From Scilla litardierei (Eukaryota > Streptophyta > Magnoliopsida > Asparagales > Asparagaceae): a stretch of DNA of 64,000 bases. Location of the stretch: NCBI GenBank assembly GCA_030789695.1, contig CM061141.1, forward strand, positions 164,391,579 to 164,455,578, in the 5' to 3' direction. Below, one piece after another: positions 54,571 through 64,000 of the stretch. The translations under genes were made by a program, and so were the position numbers. Under the pieces are notes generated by a model, which searched no databases, was not told where the DNA came from, and saw nothing but the letters and a program-made list of their open reading frames with translations. Position 1 is the first letter of the stretch. Each line of letters begins with the position of its first letter.

Positions 54571-55354
54571 ATAGTGCATATGTGTCTAGTTCTGTTATGC
54601 TCATGGAACCAAATCCTTGGTTGGTTGTTGATTCAGGAGCGACAAACCACATAACCATAGACATGGACTACTTTGTGGAGTATGACTGTGTTCCTAGTGC
54701 AACCAGGTGGGTGTATGTGGGCAACATCAACAAATTAGAAATAAAGGGAGTCAGTACGTGTAAATTAGAATTGCATGGAGGACAGACCTTATTGTTCTAC
54801 GATGTGTTATACACTCCTAATATATGGCAGAACTAAGTCTCTGTTGTAATATTAGTTAAGTTTGGATTTGATTTGTTGTTTGAACAATATAGCATAAATA
54901 TAAGTTTTTGTAATGTATTCTATGGATTTGATACTTATTTTAATGGTTTGACATTTCTACATATAATAATGATGCATTGTTATGACATGCTAGACTAGGT
55001 CACATATGAAAAGACAAGATGTACCGCTTGGCTAAGGAGAGAATTTTTGGTTCTCTTACCAAAATAGATATGCTTGTATGTGAACCATGTCTTGCACGCA
55101 AGATTACTAGTAAACCATTCGGTTAGGAAAAACAAGCCGATACTCCATTACAACTTATACAATCTGATATCTGTAAATACATGAGTATAAGGGCAAAGTA
55201 TGGTGCCTCATATTTCATTACATTCATATATGACTACTCTCGGTTTAGAAAGTTATACCTTATATCATATAATCTGTGACATTATATTTCTTCAAATTGT
55301 TTCTCAAAAAAGTTGAAAATCAATTGGATAGAAATGTTAAAACCTTAAGGACAG

Positions 55355-55391
<37 letters not shown>

Positions 55392-55740
55392 CTATTAAAT
55401 CAATTTATGGGTTTATGTAATGAAACAGGGAATATTAGACACTAACTATTTCTTATACACCTCGGCAAAATGGTGTGGCTGAGAGAAGGAATAGAACCCT
55501 CTTAGAAATGGTTTGATGTATGATGTCACAAGTAAATTTATCAATTAAGTATTGTAAAGATGCATTATTGATAGAAACACATGTTTTGAACATAGTGTCC
55601 TCCAAATCGGTTCATAAAACCCTATATGAACACTGGATTAGTAGAAGTCTAAACTTGAGTTACTTGAAACTATGGGGATGTGCAACTTATGTACATGACA
55701 CATCCCATAAGCATGGGAAGTTAAGACCCAGATGAAAGAA
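54571..55740 (+). pseudogene. Copia E protease and integrase
   Basis: Protease VDSGATNHITIDMDYF at about 54630. The integrase zinc region (RLGH-type 'ARLGHI' decayed near 54985) and the core are heavily broken by stops. QNGVAERRNRTL-like sequence lies at 55470-55505, carrying the catalytic glutamate, followed by SVHKTLYEHW and LWGCATYVH at 55605-55690. An (AG)n run at about 55360-55389 lies within the core. Confidence 0.75.
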
Positions 55741-57645
55741 GCGTATATTAATTAGATACTCTAAACACTCAAAGGGTTATGTTTTCTTGGGTGAGTAAGA
55801 CGGTGTTGTCATAGGAAATGAATCAAGAGATGACACGGTTGTAGATGGTATGATTCCTAAACAAGGTGAAGTTAGAAATGAAGATGATATCCATAAGTTG
55901 GAAGATCCTGACTTCGGAAAGCCATTTGAGGTACCATAGAATACTTCTCAAGATCCTGAAGTTAGTGGGAGTGGTATGTCTAATAGAGAAGTCATTCAAA
56001 AATCTCAATTTGATGAGTTAGTTGGGAGAGACAAAAGGGTTAAGGTTTCACGACATAGATTTGAAATCAAAAGAGAGTCCCAAATTGTTATACCTCAAGA
56101 TGACGAGAAACCTCAGAGAGTAGAAGAAACTATATCTCATTATGATCGAGATTATTAGAAGAAAGCTATGGAGGAAGAAATGGATTCCGTAAAGTTAACC
56201 AAGTTTGGAAACTAGTTGATTTGTTTCCAATCGAAAAGCAATTAGGAACAAATGGATTCTCATGATAAAGAGAAATGCAGATGGATCCATTAAAAGGTTT
56301 AAAGTTCGTCTGGTGGAAAAGTGCTATACGTAAAAGGAATGTATAAATTACGAAGAAACTTTTTCACCAGTAGTCATATTTGCCTCTATTTGCCTTATAC
56401 TAGCTTTAGTTGCTCAAATAAACTTGGAACTTCACCAAATGGAGTCAAGACATCATTCCTAAATGGTGAACTAGATGAGAAATCTACATGGATCAGCTAG
56501 TAGGTTTCGTTGTTAAAGGGCAATAGAAAAAATTCTGTAAATTACAGAAATCAATAAATGGCCTTAAACAAGCATTTAGGCAAGGGAACCAGATTTTTCA
56601 TAGGGTTGTCACCTCATTTGGTTTTGAGATGGTCGAAGGAGACCATTGGGTTAATGTGAAGCAGCATAAAAACAAATTTGTCATCTTGACATTGTATATA
56701 GATGGCATATTGTTAATTAGTAATGACATGGGGTTTTTGATGACCATTAAAGGATGGCTATCGTCAAACTTTGAAATGAAAGACATGGAAGAAGCAGACT
56801 ATGTACTTGATATAAAATTTCAAAGGAATCGTTTTAAAAGATTTCTTGCATTGTCGCATTAAACATATATCAATAAAGTTTTAAAATTATTCAACATGTT
56901 TAAATGTAATCTCGTAGAAACTCCAACCGATCTAAGTCTAGATGGTTGTCCTAGCATTGTAAATGAAAAGAACAAGATGTCACGAGTGCCTTATGCAAGT
57001 GCAGTGAGTAGCTTAATGTACGTTATGTTGTGTACAAGGCTAGACATTTGTCATGCAGTAGGAATGGTAAGTTGATATCAATCAAATCTTGGACTTGAAC
57101 ACTTGGAAGCTGTGAAGAGGAACATGAGATATTTGAAGGGCACACCCAGCTACACTTTGTGTTATGAAGGTTCATCCACCAAGCTGGAAGGCTACTGATG
57201 CAGACTATGGAGGAGATGTAGATGAGAGGAAATCTACATCTAGATATGTTTTCGTGCTTGGGGATGGTGCCATCTCATTGTCCAGCAAGAAACAAACTTG
57301 TGTAGCTGTATCCACCATGGAAGAAGAATTTATTGCTGCTTCACTAAGAGTCCACGATTATTTGGTTACAACGGTTCCTACAGAATTTGGGTGTAAAGCA
57401 AGAACCAGTGATTGTCTATTGTGATAATCAAGTTGCGGCGTCTTACATCAATGACCCAAAATATCACAGTCGTACGAAAACATATTGATATATAATATCA
57501 TTTTGTAAGAGACATTATTGCTGAGAGATAGTTTCTATCAATATATATTAACGCATAAAATGGTTGTTGATCCTCTTACTAAGCCCATTACCAGATATGC
57601 ATTCATGAAACATGTAAAAAATCTGGGATTGCGTGGAATTTGAAT
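55741..57645 (+). pseudogene. Copia E reverse transcriptase and RNase H
   Basis: RT fragments at 56200-57100: WKLVDLFPIEKQLGTNGF-like, INGLKQA, then LTLYIDGILLISND near 56690, where YVDD has become YIDG and the second catalytic aspartate is lost. RNase H at 57150-57640: [40 protein letters not shown] and a final KHVKNLGLRGI stop at about 57643. Many stops; the element is dead. Codon breaks are much denser than in G or D, so it is older. Confidence 0.85.
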
Positions 57646-58322
57646 TTGTACTCTGTAAAAATATTGATGTTGTTCAATTGAAATGTTTACTTCATTCATT
57701 GTGTTGGAATGATATATGTTTTGCCCAATAGTGTAATTCATTAATACATACATATACGTATATAAGAACAATATATCAAATAGACATAGGAGATTGGTAT
57801 TCTCACACAGGCAATCGATTCTTACGTTCTTAGGTGAACGAGCAGTGAGAAGACTTAATACTCTTGTGAAAGTCACTTTGAATAAAGTTTTAAAATGTGG
57901 TCATTATATATCTACAAATAATGACCGAGCTGAACTGATTCTCCAAAGTTCATCTGAGCCTATTCATAAGCCAGACACAAATTCTTAGAGCATTAAATTA
58001 CTGTAGAATTTAGTGTTAAATGTATGGGTACATTTAACTGAAGTCTCAACAGTGTTGAAATGAATACTTCTAAGACATACAAAATAGATCGTTGCATGTT
58101 GTAATGGCCTACTTCTGAACATACGTATTTCGTGCGTATTATCCATTTGTTGATCTATTTGAATAAGTGTTTTAAGATTTTATTATTATTTTTCCCGAAC
58201 TCGGACTTGTGATCGGAATCCCTATTTCGCGATCACAATGATATCTTCTTTACCCTTTGGTTGACGTTAATTGCAGGGGCTGAATAGTAAGTCTTGAGTA
58301 CATAAATCTTGTAATTTTAACC
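57646..58322. other. Region between Copia E and Copia D
   Basis: Probably includes the 3' UTR and LTR of E, but no matching 5' LTR was found to define it. Small open frames have no recognised resemblance. Confidence 0.4.
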
Positions 58323-59678
58323 TGTAAGGATCAACACACTAGAGGGGGGGGGGTGAATAGTGTATATTAAAAAAATGTCGCAAATAAAATGTTAGTAATA
58401 TTTGTAAAGATGGCACAGAAATAAAAAGATAAGTACTGAAATTAAATCAATCGCAAACACAGAGATTTATCCTGGTTCGGATCCTTGTGATCCTACTCCA
58501 GTCCTCTACCCCGTAGAGATTTTCAATCCACTATAATCACTTGCCCCGCAAGCACAAACTTACAAAAATGGCGACACTCCCAGTGTCCCAAACTTTGTAC
58601 AATCTCTAAACAGAGATTCAAACCTGTTAAATAATGAAATAGAAAAACACATATAGCCTTGTTATAAATTTCAGAGAATGAATTCAAGGATGGTGTTTAG
58701 AAGATGAACTTCAAGATGTAAAAGATATGTAATGAAGAGCAACACTTGAAGTTCTCTGGTTCATAAAAGAAGAGAGAGAGATCAATCGATTTCTTCTTGC
58801 AATTATGAACGCAAACAACTTTCCAAAATGATGTTGAAAAATCCAAGTTCTTCCGTTCTTAAATGAAGAAGGAAATCTAATGATTTATTCTTACAAATAA
58901 GAAAATAACAACTAATGGCCTAAAGCTTTAGAAAAGAGAAGACTTGATTCCAACAAATAAGAGAGTAAAGAAGAGGACAGTGTGTGAAAGAAAAGAGAGG
59001 GTATACCCATTTATTTATAGTGTTTAGGGACGGTTGGGGACTGTAGTTAACGTTGAAAAACGGGCAGGAACCGTCCCTGAAAATTTGGGATCAAAACGGC
59101 TAGTTTTGAAATTGGTCGACCAAAATGACAAATTGGTCGACCAAAATTTAGAGAGGGAATTTCGACTGTTGGAAGACATTTCTAGAATCTACACAGTTAG
59201 GGAAGTTTGCAAATGCAATCCCATAACCAAATTCGAAGGTTTAAAATTGGTCGACCAAAATGGGGTTATTGGCTGCCAATTTTCAAAGTTGCGAATTTTC
59301 GAAATTGGAAAGTGTAGATCTCTGAGGAATGGAACCTAGATGAATAAGATATATTATCAAAAGGCTTTGTGACTCTAATAAAGTAAATTTTACATTGATT
59401 ACATAAAGCCGTAGATAGGACTGCATCTGCAACTGAATCTGAGAAGCTTCTTTGCAGGAGATCCTTATCAAGTGATTATATATCCAAGTCGTGGATTAGG
59501 TGCCTTTGTCTTTCCAGCTTCATGATTGATATATCTGATTGAGTATGCATGAAGATATCTCATTTGTGTGGAACTCAGCATTGATATGTATCTGCATACA
59601 TAGAGTTAGTAGCACTGAATGTGTTTGTCATATCAAAACCATATGGGAATAGAAATATGGAATTATGAAATTCCAACA
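58323..59678 (-). repeat. Copia D, 3' LTR
   Basis: A 1,356-bp LTR. On the plus strand it opens TGTAAGGATCAACACACTAGAG and a run of ten G (58344-58353), then TGAATAGTG, as in the LTR of A. It closes ATTCCAACA. Three perfect TTGGTCGACCAA palindromes lie at 59112-59123, 59133-59144 and 59247-59258. Confidence 0.88.
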
Positions 59679-59693
59679 TTCTCCCCCTTTTTG
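59679..59693 (-). other. Polypurine tract of Copia D
   Basis: The minus strand reads CAAAAAGGGGGAGAA, preceded by TTTGTCATCAT. Confidence 0.88.
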
Positions 59694-60976
59694 ATGATGA
59701 CAAACAAGAAAAAATATATATAAGTAAAATTGAACATATCAGATATACTCCCCCTGAATATGTGGAGGTTGTGAATACTCCCCCTGAGTAACTGAAATAT
59801 ATTCTCCACCTTTGGAATTCTCAAAAAGAGGGAAATAATAGTTAGTTAAAAAATAAGTGAGAAAATAGAAGGGAAATATAAATGGTGATAAAAGATGGAA
59901 TATAGTGCCTTTAAAAAAAATTGGTCAGTATAGTGGAAATTGAGTAGTAGGCCAATGAAAGGAAATAGGCCGAAATATGGTGAGCAAGGCATAAAAAATG
60001 AATGGACAGGCCATGAAAAGACATGCGAATGTAAGGCCATTAAAAAAAATATGGGAAAGGACCTGTTATGAAACATATGGGATACTACCTCTTATATAAA
60101 AAAATGAATGAAATATAACTTGTAGAGAAGAAAAAAAATGTGGAGGGATGAGAACCAAAACTTCGTAGCAGCAAAGTTTCAAAACTGTGAAGAGAGTATA
60201 ACTTAGTGAAGCAAACATGCATAATAGATGTCTGAAAAGACTGTTGCAATGTGAGGAATGCTGTTAAAAAAATGAACAGGGAAGCCCTGCTTACGTAAGA
60301 TAGTCCAAAACAAAGAACATAGCAGTGAACGCATATAGAAGAATGAATATGAACAGAGTACAGCACAAGAACAAATGTCAAAACAGAGCCAAAGGACATT
60401 AACTTTTAAAAAATTACTAAGAAGCCAGCACCAATCTAGCCAAATGAACATGCGAAAGATATCAAGCAGAAAATGGAAGCACCACAAAACTACTTACTGA
60501 ACAACAAAAAATACACAGATTAGTGTCACAAAAAAATATATCCAAACGTACTAAGTAAAGGATAGACATACAGCCCATAGCCTGAACACCATATGACAAA
60601 ACAACATAGCCAAAGACTAAGAGAACAGCTTGCCTAAGAATTACACCAAACAACAAAAAGAGCATAACAATACCAACATAAAACCAGTGACAGAATACAA
60701 GAACTAAGAACTAAGGCTTAAGTACATACATTCCACTTAGCCAAGTACCCAAAATAGAACATAGTTTGAAACAACAGAGATCCCAGAGACAACAGAACCA
60801 ACAGAAACAGAAAGGCCCCAAAGTGCCTAGCAACAACCCAAGTAACTATCGTCAGAAATATCACCAAAGTGCCTATGGAACAGAGTATCCAGAAGAACCA
60901 AACCAACCAGCAAAGAACCAACAGACAACCGACCGGAAAACAGCGATGAACAACAGCAAACAGGAGCCCTGGAAGA
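59694..60976 (-). other. 3' UTR of Copia D
   Basis: A/T-rich, non-coding in element sense. The hydrophobic open frames on the minus strand (60085-60665) and the Gln-rich frame at 60766-61008 on the plus strand reflect base composition. Confidence 0.6.
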
Positions 60977-62395
60977 CTATGGCCGAGAGGAGGAGCCAGG
61001 CCTGGTAGGAGACACATCGGACGAACGTCTAGCGACCCGAAAGTGGAGCGACTCAAAGTGGTTTGCCAAAGAGGCAACAGCAATAGTAAGGTCGTCCATC
61101 CGCCTGTTATGCTCCTGTAACGTAGCATCACCAGAACTCAAGTGGGTCTGAATGCCACGAAAACCATTGTGCATCTCACCCTGAATATCTTGAAATCCTC
61201 GAGTCACCGAATGACGCAACGCACGAATCTCACCCAGAATAGCATCATGACCAGAGGACGGGGTAATAGGAGTGGTAGGAGAAGCCGCAGACTGGGAATA
61301 CCGTTTCCGAACCGGAACACGGCCACGAGTGCGAGAAGAGCCGGGGGTATAGGAAGTGGGAGTGGGGCGGGGAGTAGGAGTGGGACGAGATCGCGGAGAA
61401 CAAGTACGAATGCGTGGAGAGCGAGACATGGACCTAGTGACTGGACGGGAGGGAGTGGGAGAGGTGTCAGGGTCAGCGGCATCGGCATCGGAACCATCAT
61501 TAGAGGCAGAAGTGTCAGATATGACCAATTGCATGTGAGTAAGTGTGGCAGAAGTAAAATCAACCGGATTGAAAATAGCGGCAGAGTTGGCGAATGGAAT
61601 CTGAAATGCCTCTAAAATCCTAGTGATCAGTGATGGCAAAAAAATATGAGTCTTAACAGGCTTGGCCAATGTGTCAAGTAAGACAGATCCCCAGCAGACG
61701 GGAAGTTCACCCATTAAAGCATAGAGACAGCGTGCTGTGTTGTTACTAACATAATTCAGAGAACCAATCTTAGGGGCGAGGTTGGTCAGAATAATCTTGA
61801 CCATCATCCGAGAGGGCGGATGAAGAGTCGCAGCGGACCTCTTGGGACGAAAATCAGAAGATAGAAGCTGTTTAATCGAGGGGTCGTTGAGTGTGTCAGG
61901 GAGAGGCTGAACATTGTGTGAGGGCAAGTGCAGAAGTGAAGAGAGCATAGGACCAGTAAGTCGAAAAAAGAAACCATTGACGATAGTGGAAATGGAGAGC
62001 ATACCGGCCTGTTTGGAGGAATCCAGGTTCGCATAGAACTCACGAACGAGGGCCGGAAAGTAGGGTGTGCGGTTCGTAGTTGACCAGAGACCAACTAGGC
62101 CGGTGGAATGGAGAGGGGCCAAGATCCGAGAGAAGCCGTGGTCACTGAAGTCAACGTGACGTTCAGGATGGAATGGGAGGCGCTCCAGAAGGCGGAAATG
62201 CTGTGAAGCCGCCGGAGAACGGAAGTAGGCCGGTGCTGGGGTTGCAATGAAATCTCGAGGGATCTGATCCATCGGGAGTGAAGTCGAAGGAGGACCGAAC
62301 GAGAGGCTTTCGAAGCCGTGCGCGGAAAGAGCGGCGAGGAGTGTGGATTTGGGGGTGGTCGCCGGCGAAGACGGGGTCGGATCCGTCGAAACCAA
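60977..62395 (-). CDS. Post-pol 3' ORF of Copia D (plant transposon-type protein)
   Basis: An intact frame, 472 residues from the non-AUG start at 62395; an in-frame stop lies at about 62434, and the first ATG is at 62272 (MDQIPRDF), which would give 431 residues. Residues 65-275 form a globular region (PALVREFYANL, LTGPMLSSLLHLPS, ARCLYALMGELPVCWGSVLL) related to the broken ORF of element A. Residues 310-370 are a basic Ser/Pro/Arg-rich region with a possible nuclear signal (PVRKRYS). Residues 385-455 look like a coiled coil. No signal peptide or membrane segment. It resembles the 'putative plant transposon protein' family found in the env position of SIRE-like elements. Function unknown. 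Confidence 0.75.
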   Translation of the reverse strand: MVSTDPTPSSPATTPKSTLLAALSAHGFESLSFGPPSTSLPMDQIPRDFIATPAPAYFRSPAASQHFRLLERLPFHPERHVDFSDHGFSRILAPLHSTGLVGLWSTTNRTPYFPALVREFYANLDSSKQAGMLSISTIVNGFFFRLTGPMLSSLLHLPSHNVQPLPDTLNDPSIKQLLSSDFRPKRSAATLHPPSRMMVKIILTNLAPKIGSLNYVSNNTARCLYALMGELPVCWGSVLLDTLAKPVKTHIFLPSLITRILEAFQIPFANSAAIFNPVDFTSATLTHMQLVISDTSASNDGSDADAADPDTSPTPSRPVTRSMSRSPRIRTCSPRSRPTPTPRPTPTSYTPGSSRTRGRVPVRKRYSQSAASPTTPITPSSGHDAILGEIRALRHSVTRGFQDIQGEMHNGFRGIQTHLSSGDATLQEHNRRMDDLTIAVASLANHFESLHFRVARRSSDVSPTRPGSSSRP

Positions 62396-62435
62396 AGATC
62401 GGGCGGGCGGGTGGAGGGAAGCGCCGGCGGATTAA

Positions 62436-62895
62436 TGGGTGGAGGCCGGCGATTTGAGGGAAGGACGGGGGAGATTTGGGAGAGGTCGGCGGGTTTCTTA
62501 GATTAGGGAGAAGGGGTGCGTTGGGAAAGATAAAGAAATGGCCAGAGATATTTTGTGGGGACTTAACATTTCCCTAGGCAAGAATTAAATAGGGAAGAAA
62601 ATCAGTTAAGGGTAGTTGCTGGAACGGATAGAATTCCAATCGGCAGAGAAGTTGAAGAAACGAATCCCACCAAAATTTGAAAACGAAAGGATGGGTTCAA
62701 ATTCTGAAACAAAAATGGAGGGAACGGATAACGAGAATAAGCGGGAAGACGAAGCAGTTACCGAAAAAGTTAAAAAATAATTAAAAATTCGACAATTGGC
62801 GACCAATATTGGTGAATTGGTCGACCAATTGTAAAAATAGCCAGAAAAATTTGAAAAAATTTGAGAAAAATTCTAAAAATAAAAATAAGAATGTG
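62436..62895 (-). promoter_or_regulatory. Spacer between pol and 3' ORF of Copia D, with palindromes
   Basis: A non-coding spacer with TTGGCGACCAA at 62796-62806 and TTGGTCGACCAA at 62817-62828, the same word as in the LTR. The corresponding spacer of A carries its own LTR word. A leader or promoter role for the ORF is inferred from position. Confidence 0.5.
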
Positions 62896-64000
62896 TCATA
62901 AGTCCGATTTACTAATAATCCCTAAATTCCTACGAAGCTTAATAAAAGTATCTTCTTTCAATGGTTTGGTTAAAATATCAGCTGTCTGATGTTCAGTAGC
63001 TATAAATTTAAGAACTATATCTCCTTTCTGAACATGATCATCTAGAAAATGATGATGTACATCAATATGTTTTGTACGAGAATGATGCACATGATTTTTA
63101 GAAAGATTAATAGCACTAGTATTATCACACATAATAGGGCAAGTAGGGCAATCAATACCATAGTCAGATATAGTTTGTTTCATCCATAAGATTTGAGCAC
63201 ATGCTAAACCGGCGGCAATATATTCTGCCTCGGTTGTAGATAATGAAACGGAGTTTTGCTTTTTGCTAAACCAAGAAACTAAAGCATGACCTAAAAAGTG
63301 GCAAGTACCACTGGTACTTTTACGATCTGATTTGCAACCAGCAAAGTCTGCCATCACTATAGGATAATAAATCAAATGTGCTTGACTTGGGATAAAATAA
63401 ACCAATATCAGAAGTGTGCTTAACATATCTAATAATCCTTTTTACGGCAGTTAAGTGTGAAATTTTAGGATCTGCCTGAAAACGTGCACATAAACATACT
63501 GAAAACATAATGTCTGGTCTACTAGCAGTTAAATAGAGTAGAGAGCCAATCATACCTCTATAAAGACGTTGATCAACACTCTTACCATTTAAGTCTTTGT
63601 CGAGAGATGTAGATGTACTCATTGGAGTACGTTTTTCTGCAGAACTTTCTAAACCAAAACGCTTGATGAGTTCTTTAGAGTACTTGCTTTGGTGAATGAA
63701 GATTCCTTCCTTCAATTGTTTAATTTGAAGACCGAGGAAGTAATTGAGTTCACCCATGTGACTCATCTCAAATTCTTTCTGCATAATCTTAGAAAAATCT
63801 TGACAAAGAGATTCATTAGTAGAACCAAAAATAATATCATCAACGTATATTTGAATAATGATTATGTCAGATTTAATATTTTTAATAAAAAGAGTGGAAT
63901 CTATTTTACCAATATTATAACCAGAATTTAAAAGATAGCTTTTAAGTCTTTCATACCAAGCACGAGGTGCTTGTTTGAGACCATAAAGAGCTTTCTTTAA
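62896..64000 (-). pseudogene. Copia D reverse transcriptase and RNase H (partial)
   Basis: From the window end, RT reads KALYGLKQAPRAWYERLKSYL-like sequence, then an intact YVDD box near 63837-63850, EMSHMGELNYFLGLQIKQL, KRTPMST and a RNase H start. A one-base frameshift near 63330-63350 lies in the SYSDADFAGCK block. RNase H continues at 63426-62896 with STTEAEYIAA (Glu) and CDNTSAINLS (Asp), ending LGIISKSDL. Apart from that single lesion it looks functional. The N-terminal RT, integrase and gag lie outside. Confidence 0.88.

Larger units (their letters stand above)
58323..64000 (-). mobile_element. SIRE-like Copia element D (truncated by window end)
   Basis: From left to right: 3' LTR 58323-59678, polypurine tract, 1.3-kb 3' UTR, intact post-pol ORF, spacer with palindromes, RNase H and reverse transcriptase running off the end. 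It has one frameshift in the visible pol and an intact YVDD box, so it is better preserved than A. The remaining pol, gag and 5' LTR are outside the window. Confidence 0.88.

Noticed and set aside
60085..60665. Overlapping hydrophobic minus-strand frames as a membrane or envelope protein of Copia D
   Set aside because: They lie in the A/T-rich 3' UTR. Phe/Leu/Ser richness follows from base composition, and the frames overlap each other without a family motif.
61142..61615. Arg/Ser-rich plus-strand frame opposite the 3' ORF of Copia D
   Set aside because: Shadow of the basic Ser/Pro/Arg linker of the real minus-strand ORF.
1..64000. tRNA, rRNA or other structured RNA genes
   Set aside because: No cloverleaf, A/B box pair or ribosomal segment was recognised. 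The TGGTATCAGAGC words are retroelement primer sites, not tRNA genes.

Overview
This is a gene-poor, repeat-dense stretch of a flowering-plant nuclear genome. The evidence is a starch synthase I terminal exon, a phytolongin gene, and LTR retrotransposons of plant types: SIRE-like Copia with a TGGTATCAGAGC primer site, Tat-clade gypsy with a second RNase H domain, a TRIM and Helitrons. The sequence does not allow a narrower placement. Nearly all of the window is transposable elements, mostly nested in one another and mostly decayed.

Layout. (1) About 1-26003 is one nested stack. The host layer is a tandem-LTR gypsy element, F, seen at 24319-26003. Copia element A (minus strand, about 1-24318, cut by the window start) is inserted in F. 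A is interrupted in its 3' ORF by a three-LTR gypsy composite, C (2286-6883, duplicated CAGCA), and in its 5' LTR by a gag-only Copia element, B (15639-23485). The 5' LTR of B holds a 955-bp solo-LTR-like insert, H (22083-23037, duplicated TAATC), which itself holds a TRIM (22153-22830). (2) 27011-36050 is a decayed Tat-clade gypsy element, T, with tandem-repeat UTRs and an antisense ORF. (3) 36220-39156 holds palindromic foldback/MITE elements. (4) 39321-46060 is Copia element G with 119-120-bp LTRs and duplicated GATTT. (5) 46700-49450 holds Helitron-like repeats and more palindromes set in TA/CA microsatellites. (6) 50627-51915 is the only host-gene island: the last exon of starch synthase I and an intronless phytolongin gene, convergent. 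(7) 52240-53355 holds three head-to-tail Helitron-like units. (8) 53697-57645 is a decayed plus-strand Copia element, E. (9) 58323-64000 is a younger SIRE-like Copia element, D, minus strand, cut by the window end.

The most unusual observation concerns the two SIRE-like elements A and D. Both carry a non-envelope ORF after pol, with recognisably related proteins. Both also carry clusters of short palindromes centred on TCGA, in the LTR and in the spacer between pol and that ORF. The palindrome differs between families: CAGTCGACTG-type in A and TTGGTCGACCAA in D. The same layout with a different word suggests a co-evolving protein and DNA-site pair, comparable in logic to the anti-silencing VANC proteins and their motif clusters in VANDAL transposons. 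That link is inference. Other notable points are the two tandem-LTR gypsy arrays, a GATC-rich minisatellite read in frame inside a gag gene, and eight or nine palindromic elements almost all lying in TA/CA microsatellites.
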